Assembly (NCBI RefSeq): GCF_006210265.1
Contig: NZ_VCNC01000003.1
Span: 372,001-436,000, forward strand
Source of the DNA: Desulfovibrio sp. UCD-KL4C
Lineage (GTDB): Bacteria > Desulfobacterota > Desulfovibrionia > Desulfovibrionales > Desulfovibrionaceae
Direction: 5' to 3'
Length of the DNA: 64,000 nt
Shown: piece after piece, positions 17,040-25,139 of the stretch
How positions within the stretch are numbered: the stretch's first letter is position 1
How the letters are laid out: every line of letters starts with the position of its first letter
Position numbers and translations under genes: made by a program
The notes under the pieces: generated by a model
Told to the model about the DNA's origin: nothing
The model's database searches: none
Seen by the model: the letters and a program-made list of their open reading frames with translations, nothing else

Positions 17040-17088
17040 AAAAGATCAATTTACGAATACAAGGCTTGTTCGTAGGTTGATCTTTTTT
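17040..17088. terminator. bidirectional intrinsic terminator between bioB and the PilZ gene
   Basis: 18-bp stem with two G-U pairs (17040-17057 / 17069-17086), T-run on the plus strand and A-run on the other side. It serves bioB and the convergent PilZ gene. Confidence 0.85.
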
Positions 17089-17125
17089 AATGGGTTTAAT
17101 TTCAGCGTAGATATTAGTAATCGCG

Positions 17126-17779
17126 CTACATTGAGTGCTGTAGTACTGTCGTAACGTAATCCTGAATCTTTACAAGAATATCCGGTGCCGGCTTATCAAA
17201 GGTTAAGCCAAGTTCTATTTTACGGCTATCTTTTGTAGCTCTTTGAACTTTGCAGGGTATGAAGCCGTCATGATCTTCGATAAAGTAAGGGCAAAAGATT
17301 TTAACATCAGCGCCGATTTCAGGGAAAAAAGAATTATCATCTTTTAGGTAGGTAATCCCGCATCCGCTACTACTCAAATCTTCGACAATTGCCAAAGTCT
17401 TTTGCTCATTGATCATTATTTCAGCTTCTAGAAAACAGTTAATTCTCTTATGTCTTCTGAGATTATATGTTTCTATACGTTTAGGATATTTTAAGAAAAG
17501 TATTTTGTCTGGTGAGTTTATTAATTTGACGATGCGGGTTTTAAAACCGGAGGCAACACCTTCAAAGATATATCTGACAGTGGCTTCATTTCCAGAGTAG
17601 AGGTATTCTGACCAGATTGCTTTGTCATTGGGATGAACCATCGGTTCTTTAAGGAGTATATACTTAGACGGATCGCCTCCTATGACAATGGAAGGAGCTT
17701 TGTCATTAAGGCCGCCGAGTTCAATAGCTACCCGTAATCCTGGCGTACATGCTGCTTTAAGTTTTGCACTTTGGTTCAT
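17126..17779 (-). CDS. PilZ domain protein (putative c-di-GMP receptor)
   Basis: 217 residues. The C-terminal half is a PilZ domain: RRHKRINCFLEAEI carries the RxxxR c-di-GMP-binding motif and EDLSSSGCGITY the D/NxSxxG motif. The N-terminal half (about 1-100) resembles a YcgR-N-like beta barrel (YSGNEATVRYIFEGVASGFKTRIVKL). YcgR-type proteins couple c-di-GMP to flagellar motor braking or envelope processes. Its start overlaps the stop of the upstream TPR gene by one base, so they form an operon. Confidence 0.88.
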   Translation of the reverse strand: MNQSAKLKAACTPGLRVAIELGGLNDKAPSIVIGGDPSKYILLKEPMVHPNDKAIWSEYLYSGNEATVRYIFEGVASGFKTRIVKLINSPDKILFLKYPKRIETYNLRRHKRINCFLEAEIMINEQKTLAIVEDLSSSGCGITYLKDDNSFFPEIGADVKIFCPYFIEDHDGFIPCKVQRATKDSRKIELGLTFDKPAPDILVKIQDYVTTVLQHSM

Positions 17780-18513
17780 TATTTTTTTATTTGTTTGATT
17801 ATATATTTTTTAAACTTATGAGCCCATTCAAGTTTCGGCTGAATGGTTAATGCTTCATCAATATGTTTTAAAGCTTCATCTGTATTTCCTGAATCAAAAA
17901 ATGATCTTGCAAGGTTGAAATGCAGGTTTTCATCATTTTTATTAATTTCTAGCGCTTTTTGGTAGAAATTAATTGATTCTTCAAAAAGCTCCTGCTTGCG
18001 TAATGAAATCGCAAAGACGTTAAATTCCTGTCTTTGAGATTCTAAAAAGACAGCATCACTGTTTAAGAGTTTGCTAACTATTTTAGAAAGCTTTTGGAAA
18101 TTCTGTTTGTTGCATAAAACTGATCCTATTCCCAGACTTGCTTTTGGATTTTCAGGGTCCAGCAGAAGTGCCTTTGCAAAAGACTGTTCCGCTTCATCCA
18201 GATTTCCTTCTGCAAATAATTCCTCTCCTTTTAAAATTTTCGCTTGTAGAGATTTTAGCGCAGGGAGAGTTTTCTTTTCATAGTAATCCATTTCAGGAGT
18301 AAAAGATGTAAGAAATTGGCGTTTTGTTAAACTTGTTACAATGCCGGAAGGAATATGCTGTTCATTTAATGGCTGCACATGGTATTCATCTATTCCGGAA
18401 CGGGTTATATAGTAGAATGTTTTGTGTGCTGCTTTTTGGAGGGTTATACCCGTACCTGTCTTTTCATGGGTATTTTTTGAGTAGACTCCAAGCACTTGAT
18501 TTATTTCAGCCAT
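17779..18513 (-). CDS. TPR protein with a conserved N-terminal domain, paralogue of the gene at 46696
   Basis: 244 residues. The N-terminal 85 residues form a domain with VQPLN--HIPSG, a conserved F...F.PE and Y....LPAL. The same pattern occurs in the protein at 46696-47532. From about residue 95 there are at least three TPR units (AEQSFAKALLLDPENPKA, SINFYQKALEINKNDENL, ALKHIDEALTIQPKLEWA). It is cytosolic. It is coupled to the PilZ gene downstream, suggesting a role in c-di-GMP-linked signalling or motility. The specific function is unknown. Confidence 0.8.
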   Translation of the reverse strand: MAEINQVLGVYSKNTHEKTGTGITLQKAAHKTFYYITRSGIDEYHVQPLNEQHIPSGIVTSLTKRQFLTSFTPEMDYYEKKTLPALKSLQAKILKGEELFAEGNLDEAEQSFAKALLLDPENPKASLGIGSVLCNKQNFQKLSKIVSKLLNSDAVFLESQRQEFNVFAISLRKQELFEESINFYQKALEINKNDENLHFNLARSFFDSGNTDEALKHIDEALTIQPKLEWAHKFKKYIIKQIKK

Positions 18514-18552
18514 ATGTATTCTTTCCCTAAAGGTGTGAGCTTATAGTCGCGT

Positions 18553-18594
18553 AAGCACATAAAAAATAATGTGCTTTTTCAAGCATGTCAAAAG
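18553..18594 (-). promoter_or_regulatory. candidate sigma-70 promoter and hairpin upstream of the TPR/PilZ operon
   Basis: On the minus strand TTGACA (about 18587-18592) is followed 17 bases later by TATTTT. The spacer and -10 region overlap an inverted repeat AAGCACAT / ATGTGCTT (18553-18560 / 18569-18576). It is suggestive of a regulated promoter only. Confidence 0.35.
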
Positions 18595-18702
18595 AGTAAA
18601 ACTGATCGTTTATAAAAATCAAATTATTTTCTAATTAATTTTTTACAATATTATTAAAGGCAAAGATTTTATCTAATTATCAGAGCATGGTAGGAGCACC
18701 GG

Positions 18703-18747
18703 ATAAAAACCATTTTTGATTTTGTTTAACCAAAATCAAAAATGGTT
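18703..18747 (-). terminator. intrinsic terminator of the peptide ABC transporter operon
   Basis: Perfect 17-bp stem (18708-18724 / 18731-18747) with a six-base loop. On the minus strand it is followed by TTTTTA and lies about 50 bases after the last stop codon. Confidence 0.9.
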
Positions 18748-18796
18748 GAAATCCAAGGCAATATAAGCAGATTTTTAAGCTATGTCGATTAGAATG

Positions 18797-19810
18797 TTAT
18801 ATTCTTCCTTCTTCAAAGGCATGGCAGGAAACTAATCCTTCATTTCCGACTTGAATGGCTTGCGGTATTTCTTCACGACAGCGGTCATTAGCATGAGGGC
18901 ATCTACCGTTAAATACGCAGCCAGTTGGTAGATTAATCGGGGTAGGCACATCACCTGAAAGGTGAATATGTTTTTTACGTTTACTACCAAGTGTCGGTAT
19001 AGCTGAGAGAAGAGCTTGTGTGTACGGGTGTTTAGGAGATGAGAACAGTTCTTTTGCCGGAGCAAGTTCGCATAAACATCCGAGGTACATAACAGCAACT
19101 CTTGTGCTGATATGCTCAACTACCGAAAGGTCATGGCTGATAAACAGGTAGGTTAGATTACGTTCTGCTTGTGCGTCCATCATTAGGTTTAGAACCTGTG
19201 CTTGAATAGAAACATCAAGAGCCGCTATAGGTTCATCTGCGACAATGAACTCAGGATCTACAGCCAGAGCACGGGCAATGCTGATGCGTTGCCTCTGCCC
19301 TCCTGAGAACTCATGCGGATAATTATTTGCCCATTCGGGGTCCATACCTACACTTTTCATTACATTGTGAAGGCGTTCTTTGGCATCTCCGCGGGATATT
19401 CCTTTATTGTGAAAGTAGATAGGTTCTTCAATGATCTGGCGGACTCTCATGCGGGGATTAAGGGAAGCATAAGGATCCTGAAAAACCATCTGCATTTTTG
19501 TGCGGTATGGCAGCATCTTTGAAGAGGACAGTTTATCAATGCGCTGTCCGTCGTAATAAATTTCGCCGCTGTTAGGAGGGTAAAGTCCCATAACAGTTCT
19601 CGCGAGAGTTGATTTGCCGCAACCTGATTCCCCTACCACGCTCAAGGTTTCGCCTTTTTTTATTGCAAAGCTGACATTGTTTACAGCCTGAACAATTGAG
19701 TGCTGGCGAGTGATGCGCCCTTTTTCTATTGATAACTGATCAAGCAATCCACCGGAAATATCAAAGTGCTTAACCAGATTTTTTACTTCTACAAGGGAGT
19801 CGGTCTTCAT
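18797..19810 (-). CDS. peptide ABC transporter ATP-binding protein (OppF/DppF type)
   Basis: 337 residues. Walker A GESGCGKST, Q-loop QMVFQDPYASLNP, signature FSGGQRQRISIARAL, Walker B FIVADEPIAALDV and the switch histidine in LFISHDLSV are all visible. The C-terminal oligopeptide-transporter extension has a cysteine motif (GCVFNGRCPHANDRC) that in this family can hold an Fe-S cluster. It is the last gene of a five-gene importer operon and pairs with the adjacent OppD/DppD-type ATPase. Confidence 0.95.
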   Translation of the reverse strand: MKTDSLVEVKNLVKHFDISGGLLDQLSIEKGRITRQHSIVQAVNNVSFAIKKGETLSVVGESGCGKSTLARTVMGLYPPNSGEIYYDGQRIDKLSSSKMLPYRTKMQMVFQDPYASLNPRMRVRQIIEEPIYFHNKGISRGDAKERLHNVMKSVGMDPEWANNYPHEFSGGQRQRISIARALAVDPEFIVADEPIAALDVSIQAQVLNLMMDAQAERNLTYLFISHDLSVVEHISTRVAVMYLGCLCELAPAKELFSSPKHPYTQALLSAIPTLGSKRKKHIHLSGDVPTPINLPTGCVFNGRCPHANDRCREEIPQAIQVGNEGLVSCHAFEEGRI

Positions 19811-19822
19811 GACGATTCTCTA

Positions 19823-20788
19823 TTATTTATCGGCATGGTGGCAGGCCACCAGAATACCGGATTTATTTTCAATAAGTTTAGGAACTTCTTTTTCACAAAT
19901 ATCTGTACAGATTGAGCATCTTGAATGGAACGGACAACCGGAAGGCATATTCAGTAAAGAAGGCATGGCTCCGGGAATCTGAGTCAATCTATTGCCGGTA
20001 CCTCCGCTCTGCGGCAAAGCCGCGATAAGTCCTTTGGTATAAGGATGAGCAGGGTTACCTGTAACCTGACTGGTCAGACCTGTTTCAACAATACTTCCTG
20101 CATACATAACAGCGATTCTTTGCGTAACTTCTGAAACAACTGCAAGGTCATGAGTAATCAGGATGAGTGCCATATCATCAGACTGGCAAAGTTCAAGGAG
20201 CAGGTCCATTATCTCAGCCTGAATCGTTACATCAAGAGCTGTTGTCGGTTCATCCGCAATAATCAGAGACGGCTCAGTTAGCAACGAAATTGCAATTACA
20301 ATGCGCTGACGCATTCCTCCAGAAAACTCATGCGGGTATTGGCTGAGTCTTTTTCGCGGAGATGGAATATAAACTTTTTTAAGTTTTTCAAGAGCAATCT
20401 CTTCAGCTTCTTTGTGAGTGACATCCATATGGGCTAAAACAGTTTCTATCATCTGTGTGCCGATGGTCAGAACCGGATTAAGAGTCATCATTGGGTCCTG
20501 AAAAATCATTGAGATTCTGTTACCGCGTATCTTGCGCATTTCTTCGCTGGGAAGTTTCGCCAGATTTCTACCTTCAAACAGGATTGATCCGTTTGAGATA
20601 TAGCCCGGCTGTGAAATCAGATTAATGATTGAAAAACCGGTAACGGATTTTCCTGCACCTGATTCTCCTACTAGCCCAAGTCTTTCACCTTTATCCAGAT
20701 TAAAACTTACATTACGCACAGCTGTTAAAGAACCTGCCCGCAAAGCGAAGTCTACGCTTAAGTCTTTTACTTCGAGTAGATGTTGCAT
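19823..20788 (-). CDS. peptide ABC transporter ATP-binding protein (OppD/DppD type)
   Basis: 321 residues. Walker A GESGAGKS, FQDPMMTLNPV, signature FSGGMRQRIVIAI, Walker B LIIADEPTTALDV and LILITHDLAVV. The C-terminal extension ends GCPFHSRC...CE with the family's conserved cysteines. It is 3 bases from the permease stop and 12 bases from the next ATPase, and together they form the NBD heterodimer that powers peptide or nickel-peptide uptake. Confidence 0.95.
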   Translation of the reverse strand: MQHLLEVKDLSVDFALRAGSLTAVRNVSFNLDKGERLGLVGESGAGKSVTGFSIINLISQPGYISNGSILFEGRNLAKLPSEEMRKIRGNRISMIFQDPMMTLNPVLTIGTQMIETVLAHMDVTHKEAEEIALEKLKKVYIPSPRKRLSQYPHEFSGGMRQRIVIAISLLTEPSLIIADEPTTALDVTIQAEIMDLLLELCQSDDMALILITHDLAVVSEVTQRIAVMYAGSIVETGLTSQVTGNPAHPYTKGLIAALPQSGGTGNRLTQIPGAMPSLLNMPSGCPFHSRCSICTDICEKEVPKLIENKSGILVACHHADK

Positions 20789-20791
20789 GCT

Positions 20792-21718
20792 TTATCCTTT
20801 ATACAGCTTGGGGTTCAGAAAATCGCGTAACCAATCACCAAGAAGGTTGATGACCAGAATCAGGAGTACAAGTATTAATCCGGGGAACATGGTAATCCAC
20901 CATGATCCGCTGAATATGTACTCAAACCCGACATTAATCAGCGATCCTAAAGAAGGCTGTGTTGAAGGCATGCCTAGTCCGACGAAGGAAAGAGCAGCTT
21001 CACTCATGATAGCATTTGCAACCTGAATGGTGGAAATGACGAATACCGGCGAAAGAGTGTTAGGGAGAATATGTCTCCACATAATACGTTTTTTAGAAAG
21101 GCCGATGACCTTAGCAGCTTCAACATATTCTTTTTTCTTTTCAGCCAGCACGGAAGCTCTGACAGTACGGGCGTATTGAGGCCATTCCGCAAATCCGATA
21201 ATGAGGATTAGGAGTGGTACAGCAATTTCTTCATACTGTGCTACACCGAACGCGGCCTGAAAGATTGCAGAAATAAAGATAGCTACCATATAAGTAGAAA
21301 ACGATAGCTGAATATCTGCAACACGCATTAAAATTGACTCAGTTTTTTTCCCCATGAATCCGGCGATAAGGCCGACCAGAATTCCCAGAAAAGCTTGAAG
21401 TGCAACTGCACCGAAACCAATAATTAAAGATACCCGCATGCCGTAAAGCATCGTGGAGTATAGGTCGCGCCCTTGTCCATCGGTACCAAGTAGAAAAGCC
21501 GAATGCCCTCCTGCAAGCCATGATGGAGGAATTTCCGCATTCATAATGCTTATGTTAGCGGAATCATATGGATTAAAAGGCGCAATAAGCGGCGCCGCAA
21601 AACCTAAAAATAAGAGCACGACCAAAATACAGAAGCTTGTAAGAGCAACGGGGTCGCGAAGGAAATCATGCAGAAAATATGATTCTTTGAATCTCTGCCA
21701 GCGAGATCTGGTTATCAT
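20792..21718 (-). CDS. peptide ABC transporter permease (OppC/DppC type)
   Basis: 308 residues, six membrane spans. The typical DppC N-terminus (F..DPVAL and a first span followed by APFNPYD) and the EAA loop (EYVEAAKVIGLSKKRIMWRHILPN) that contacts the ATPases are visible. It overlaps the preceding permease gene by four bases (ATGA), as usual in this operon type. Confidence 0.95.
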   Translation of the reverse strand: MITRSRWQRFKESYFLHDFLRDPVALTSFCILVVLLFLGFAAPLIAPFNPYDSANISIMNAEIPPSWLAGGHSAFLLGTDGQGRDLYSTMLYGMRVSLIIGFGAVALQAFLGILVGLIAGFMGKKTESILMRVADIQLSFSTYMVAIFISAIFQAAFGVAQYEEIAVPLLILIIGFAEWPQYARTVRASVLAEKKKEYVEAAKVIGLSKKRIMWRHILPNTLSPVFVISTIQVANAIMSEAALSFVGLGMPSTQPSLGSLINVGFEYIFSGSWWITMFPGLILVLLILVINLLGDWLRDFLNPKLYKG

Positions 21719-22695
21719 TTTTGCCCCGTAATTCTAACTTGTGGGTTGACCAATCCGTAAATAACATCAACCAGAGTGTTAACAACAACAAATATAAAGC
21801 CGACAACAACTAGATAAGCAACCATCAATGGTGCATCTCCGCGTTCAACCGCTTCAATAAACATGAACCCCATGCCCTGCCACTGAAAAACTGTTTCAGT
21901 CAGTATGGTGAATGCTATCATGGTTCCAAGCTGTACACCGCCGACGGTAATAACTGGGAGCAGGGTATTCTTGAAAGCATGAACAATCCATACTCGGCGC
22001 GGAGTGAGACCTTTTGCCCATGCGAATTTAATGTAGTCGTTTTGCAAAACTTCCATCATTTCAGAGCGAATAAGGCGGATAAACAAAGGTAGCATGATTG
22101 ATGACAAGGCTATTGAAGGCATAATTAAATGCTTAAGGCCGTCAAGAGTCAGGAGTCCTGTACGCCACCAACCAAGGTTTATGGTTTCACCGCGCCCATA
22201 AGAGGGTAGCCAGTGTAATTCAACCGCGAAAATGTAAATCATCAAAATTGCGGTCAGAAAGACCGGGATAGAAACACCCAGAGTCGAGCCGCCCATGACA
22301 ATTCGCGAGAATATGGATCTAGGTTTTATGGCTGAATATATCCCGAGAGGTATAGATAAAAATACAATTAGTATTGCAGAGCAGAAAACAAGTTCTAAGG
22401 TCGCAGGAGCTTTTGCAATAATTACAGCGAGAGCAGATTTTTTATAGAAAAAAGACCTACCTATATCACCGTGGGCAGCTCCTTTTAGAAACCTTCCGAA
22501 TTGAACTAAAAAAGGGTCGTTAAGCCCAAGTTCATCTCTGAGTTTTGTGCGTTCTGCTACCGAAACTGAAACTCCGGTAATTTCCCTAATCGGATCACCG
22601 AAGCTTTGCTTTATTGCAAAGCCGATGAAGCCGATAACCAACATAACTATTATCGCCTGCGCGATTCGTCGAACTATAAAAGCAAACATAGGCAC
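21715..22695 (-). CDS. peptide ABC transporter permease (OppB/DppB type)
   Basis: 326 residues, six membrane spans. The OppB/DppB N-terminus (FIVRRIAQAIIVMLVIGFIGF), the GDIGRSFFYKKS loop and the EAA loop (DYIKFAWAKGLTPRRVWIVHAFKN) are visible. It pairs with the DppC-type permease to form the translocation channel. It is separated from the binding-protein gene upstream by a GC-rich hairpin. Confidence 0.95.
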   Translation of the reverse strand: MPMFAFIVRRIAQAIIVMLVIGFIGFAIKQSFGDPIREITGVSVSVAERTKLRDELGLNDPFLVQFGRFLKGAAHGDIGRSFFYKKSALAVIIAKAPATLELVFCSAILIVFLSIPLGIYSAIKPRSIFSRIVMGGSTLGVSIPVFLTAILMIYIFAVELHWLPSYGRGETINLGWWRTGLLTLDGLKHLIMPSIALSSIMLPLFIRLIRSEMMEVLQNDYIKFAWAKGLTPRRVWIVHAFKNTLLPVITVGGVQLGTMIAFTILTETVFQWQGMGFMFIEAVERGDAPLMVAYLVVVGFIFVVVNTLVDVIYGLVNPQVRITGQK

Positions 22696-22702
22696 TTCAT
22701 TT

Positions 22703-22735
22703 CAGAGGGGAGCTCCATTACGGGGCTCCCCTCTG
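22703..22735 (-). other. intercistronic hairpin between the binding-protein and permease genes
   Basis: 14-bp stem with one wobble (22703-22716 / 22722-22735) and no T-run on the minus strand. Hairpins in this place often protect the abundant binding-protein mRNA from 3' decay, giving more binding protein than permease. Confidence 0.6.
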
Positions 22736-22758
22736 TTTCTGTATTAGGTTATGGTAGG

Positions 22759-24366
22759 CTATTTGATGACAAGGTCGCCAAAGTAAGGGAAGTTCTGAAT
22801 ATTTACAATGTCTTCAGTATTCATGTTGTTCTTGCTGGCCCAGGAAAGGTTCTGCCAGTGAAGAGGTACAAATGCTGCGTCATCGTAAAGAATTTTTTCA
22901 GTTTTCTGGAGGATAGCTTTACGTTTTGCAAGGTCAGTTTCAGTCTGGCTTTCAAGAGTCAAAGCATCAACTTCAGGGTTGCAGTAGTTGCCGCTGTTGT
23001 ACTGTCCGTAACCTGTTTTCTTGTTGGGGCACATAAGCAGGAATTCTGTATAGTTTGCAGAATCTTCAGTATCTGCATGCCAGCCGATCATTTCGATGTC
23101 AGCAACCTGAGCGTCAAACTGATCCCAGTACTGTGCTTTAGGCATAGTTTTGAGGTTAACTTTAATACCGATTTTACCGAGCATGGAAACAAAAGCTTCA
23201 CATATTTTTTCGTCGTTAACATAACGGTTGTTAGGTGCGATCATTGTGCATTCAAAACCGTCTGCGTAGCCTGCTTCTTTCATAAGCTTTTTAGCTTTTT
23301 CAAGGTCATAACGAGGAGTCAGTGCTGGGTTATAACCTGCATATCCTTTTGGACCCTGCTGACAAGCAACAGTTGCGAAGCCTTTCATTACTTTTTTTAC
23401 AATTCCGGTATTGTCTGTTGCGTAACAAATAGCCTGACGTACTTTAATATTTCTGAATGGTTCGAAACGTTTCTGATTAAGCTGGAAGGTGATAACACGT
23501 GAACCGGACATGGTTACGAGATTAAGACCTTCTGTTTTTTGGATGCGGTCCAGATCCTGAGGAGGAACCGGCATGATGAAATCGACATCACCTGAGAGGA
23601 GAGCCGCTACGCGTGTAGCATCGTTCTTGATTGGAGTAAGGATGATAGTGTCAACATTACCGGTGTTTTTGTCCCAGTACTGAGGGAAAGCTTTGAAAAC
23701 AACACGAACGCCCTGTTCGCGTTCAGCTACTACATATTTACCGGTGCCGGATTCGTGTGTGTTTGCATAAGAAGGTCCGGTTTTAACAATAGCATCTTTA
23801 GGCTGTCCGTTTTCGTCATTGCCTGAATAGAATTTTTTATCCATGGGGCAAATATAAGTAGCCATGTTAAGCAGCAATCCGTAAGGCTTGTTGGTAACGA
23901 TATCTACAGTATGTTCGTCTACTGCAACTGCCTGCCCGAAAGGTTCAAAGAGTCCTTTGAAATCAGAACTTTTTTTGAGGCGGTCGATAGACCATACAAC
24001 GTCTTCAGCGGTAAAAGGATTTCCGCTGTGAAATTTTACATCCTTACGAAGGTGGAAACGCATGGTAGTCGGGTTGATCTGCTCCCATGATTCTGCGAGG
24101 CGAGGTTCAAATGAACCGTCTTTTTTCCAGCGCAGGAGTGGATCAAAAACCATGTGTGCGTACTGCATCATCCCACCGGAAAGCTGGACCTGAGGGTCGA
24201 GAGAAACCGGGTCGGCATCCATAGCAAGTTTAAGGGTTTTTCCGCCGGTTGCGCTTTCAGCGGTTTCCTGTTTAGTCTTTGTTTCTTCTTTTTTTTCTGA
24301 GCTACAGCCGATTAGGCCGAGAGCCAGAACGGCGACAATCACCAGAAATACTAATGAACGTTTCAT
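22759..24366 (-). CDS. peptide ABC transporter substrate-binding lipoprotein (SBP family 5)
   Basis: 535 residues from the ATG at 24366 (AGGAG seven bases upstream; a GTG two codons earlier abuts the site). The lipoprotein signal MKRSLVFLVIVAVLALGLIGCSSEK has lipobox LIGC. SBP_bac_5 features: LKLAMDADPVSLDPQ, LAESWEQINPTTMRFHLRKDVKFHSG, and a C-terminal FVPLHWQNLSWASK. It captures peptides (or another organic ligand such as a metallophore) for the DppBCDF-type importer encoded downstream. The ligand cannot be read from sequence. Confidence 0.94.
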   Translation of the reverse strand: MKRSLVFLVIVAVLALGLIGCSSEKKEETKTKQETAESATGGKTLKLAMDADPVSLDPQVQLSGGMMQYAHMVFDPLLRWKKDGSFEPRLAESWEQINPTTMRFHLRKDVKFHSGNPFTAEDVVWSIDRLKKSSDFKGLFEPFGQAVAVDEHTVDIVTNKPYGLLLNMATYICPMDKKFYSGNDENGQPKDAIVKTGPSYANTHESGTGKYVVAEREQGVRVVFKAFPQYWDKNTGNVDTIILTPIKNDATRVAALLSGDVDFIMPVPPQDLDRIQKTEGLNLVTMSGSRVITFQLNQKRFEPFRNIKVRQAICYATDNTGIVKKVMKGFATVACQQGPKGYAGYNPALTPRYDLEKAKKLMKEAGYADGFECTMIAPNNRYVNDEKICEAFVSMLGKIGIKVNLKTMPKAQYWDQFDAQVADIEMIGWHADTEDSANYTEFLLMCPNKKTGYGQYNSGNYCNPEVDALTLESQTETDLAKRKAILQKTEKILYDDAAFVPLHWQNLSWASKNNMNTEDIVNIQNFPYFGDLVIK

Positions 24367-24415
24367 CGTCACACTCCTTGAAAAGTAAAATCGGTAATAA
24401 AAACAGGTAGACCTT

Positions 24416-24444
24416 TTACATGTTACACTTGAAAAAGGTTACAT
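24416..24444 (-). promoter_or_regulatory. three TGTAA repeats upstream of the peptide transporter operon
   Basis: On the minus strand three TGTAA motifs lie within 30 bases, about 50-80 bases before the binding-protein start. This could be a repressor or activator site. No regulator is assigned. Confidence 0.2.
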
Positions 24445-24563
24445 CAAGACATTACGATACTGCAAAAAAAGGCGAGCTACACGGCTTCCCCTTGCCGTAA
24501 GTGCTCTATAGTATTACGCTTGAATTAGTTTTTTCTCAAATCTTTAACAACTTGAAATTACTT

Positions 24564-25064
24564 ATGAAAAATAATTTGTTCGAAAAAAACTATAAAAATC
24601 TTAATAAAAGTCGGTGGTTGCTGCAATTGAGGTTTAAGAATATAATTATAATTGTTTTAATGTTTGCTGTTGTCGCTATGAGCGCAGGTGGTTGTGCATA
24701 CATTAATCCTTTTGTCTCTTCTGTTCCGGAGTATGATCTTGATGGAGTGCACGAACTTAAGCTGATTATGATGCCTGGAGATTCTGTTATCTTTGAAATG
24801 AGGAATCCTGGATCAGGAGGATATATGTTTGACGGGGTTACGTTTGACCCTAAACTGATTAAGCTTGAGAAGTTTAAAATAGTAAAGCCAGATTCAGGCA
24901 TGATGGGTGATTTCGGCCGCTGGCAGTTTAAGTTTAATGTTTTGGCAATAGGAGAAGTTCCAATTGTTATAAATATTAAACGGGCGAATGATACACAGCG
25001 TGACGCTTATAAGATAATAAAATTAAATATTACAAAAGACGGTGAGCCTTTTTTTAAATGGTAA
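24564..25064 (+). CDS. exported chagasin-like (I42) protease inhibitor, putative lipoprotein
   Basis: 166 residues from ATG 24564; an upstream GTG at 24501 would lengthen the cytoplasmic leader. A positively charged leader of about 25 residues precedes a hydrophobic span (IIIIVLMFAVVAMSAGGC) ending in a cysteine, so it may be a lipoprotein. The mature domain has GDSVIFEMRNPGSGGYMFDG, close to the NPTTGY loop of chagasin-type cysteine-protease inhibitors, followed by GRWQFKFNV in the place of the family's RPW loop. The assignment is by motif resemblance only. It is divergent from the peptide transporter operon, which would fit control of extracellular proteolysis, but this is a guess. Confidence 0.55.
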   Translation: MKNNLFEKNYKNLNKSRWLLQLRFKNIIIIVLMFAVVAMSAGGCAYINPFVSSVPEYDLDGVHELKLIMMPGDSVIFEMRNPGSGGYMFDGVTFDPKLIKLEKFKIVKPDSGMMGDFGRWQFKFNVLAIGEVPIVINIKRANDTQRDAYKIIKLNITKDGEPFFKW

Positions 25065-25080
25065 TTAACTTTTTTCTCAA

Positions 25081-25121
25081 AAAAAAGGGTGCATTTCATA
25101 ATATGAAATGCACCCTTTTTT
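25081..25121. terminator. bidirectional intrinsic terminator
   Basis: Perfect stem of 19 bp including the A/T runs (25081-25099 / 25103-25121) and a three-base loop, between the convergent chagasin-like and radical SAM genes. Confidence 0.92.
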
Positions 25122-25139
25122 AATATTAACGATTATCAG

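Noticed and set aside
22606-23502. 298-codon open frame antisense to the peptide-binding protein
   Set aside because: The minus-strand protein is an unmistakable SBP family 5 lipoprotein. The antisense frame is Cys/Phe-rich, has no family resemblance and follows codon-position bias of the real gene.
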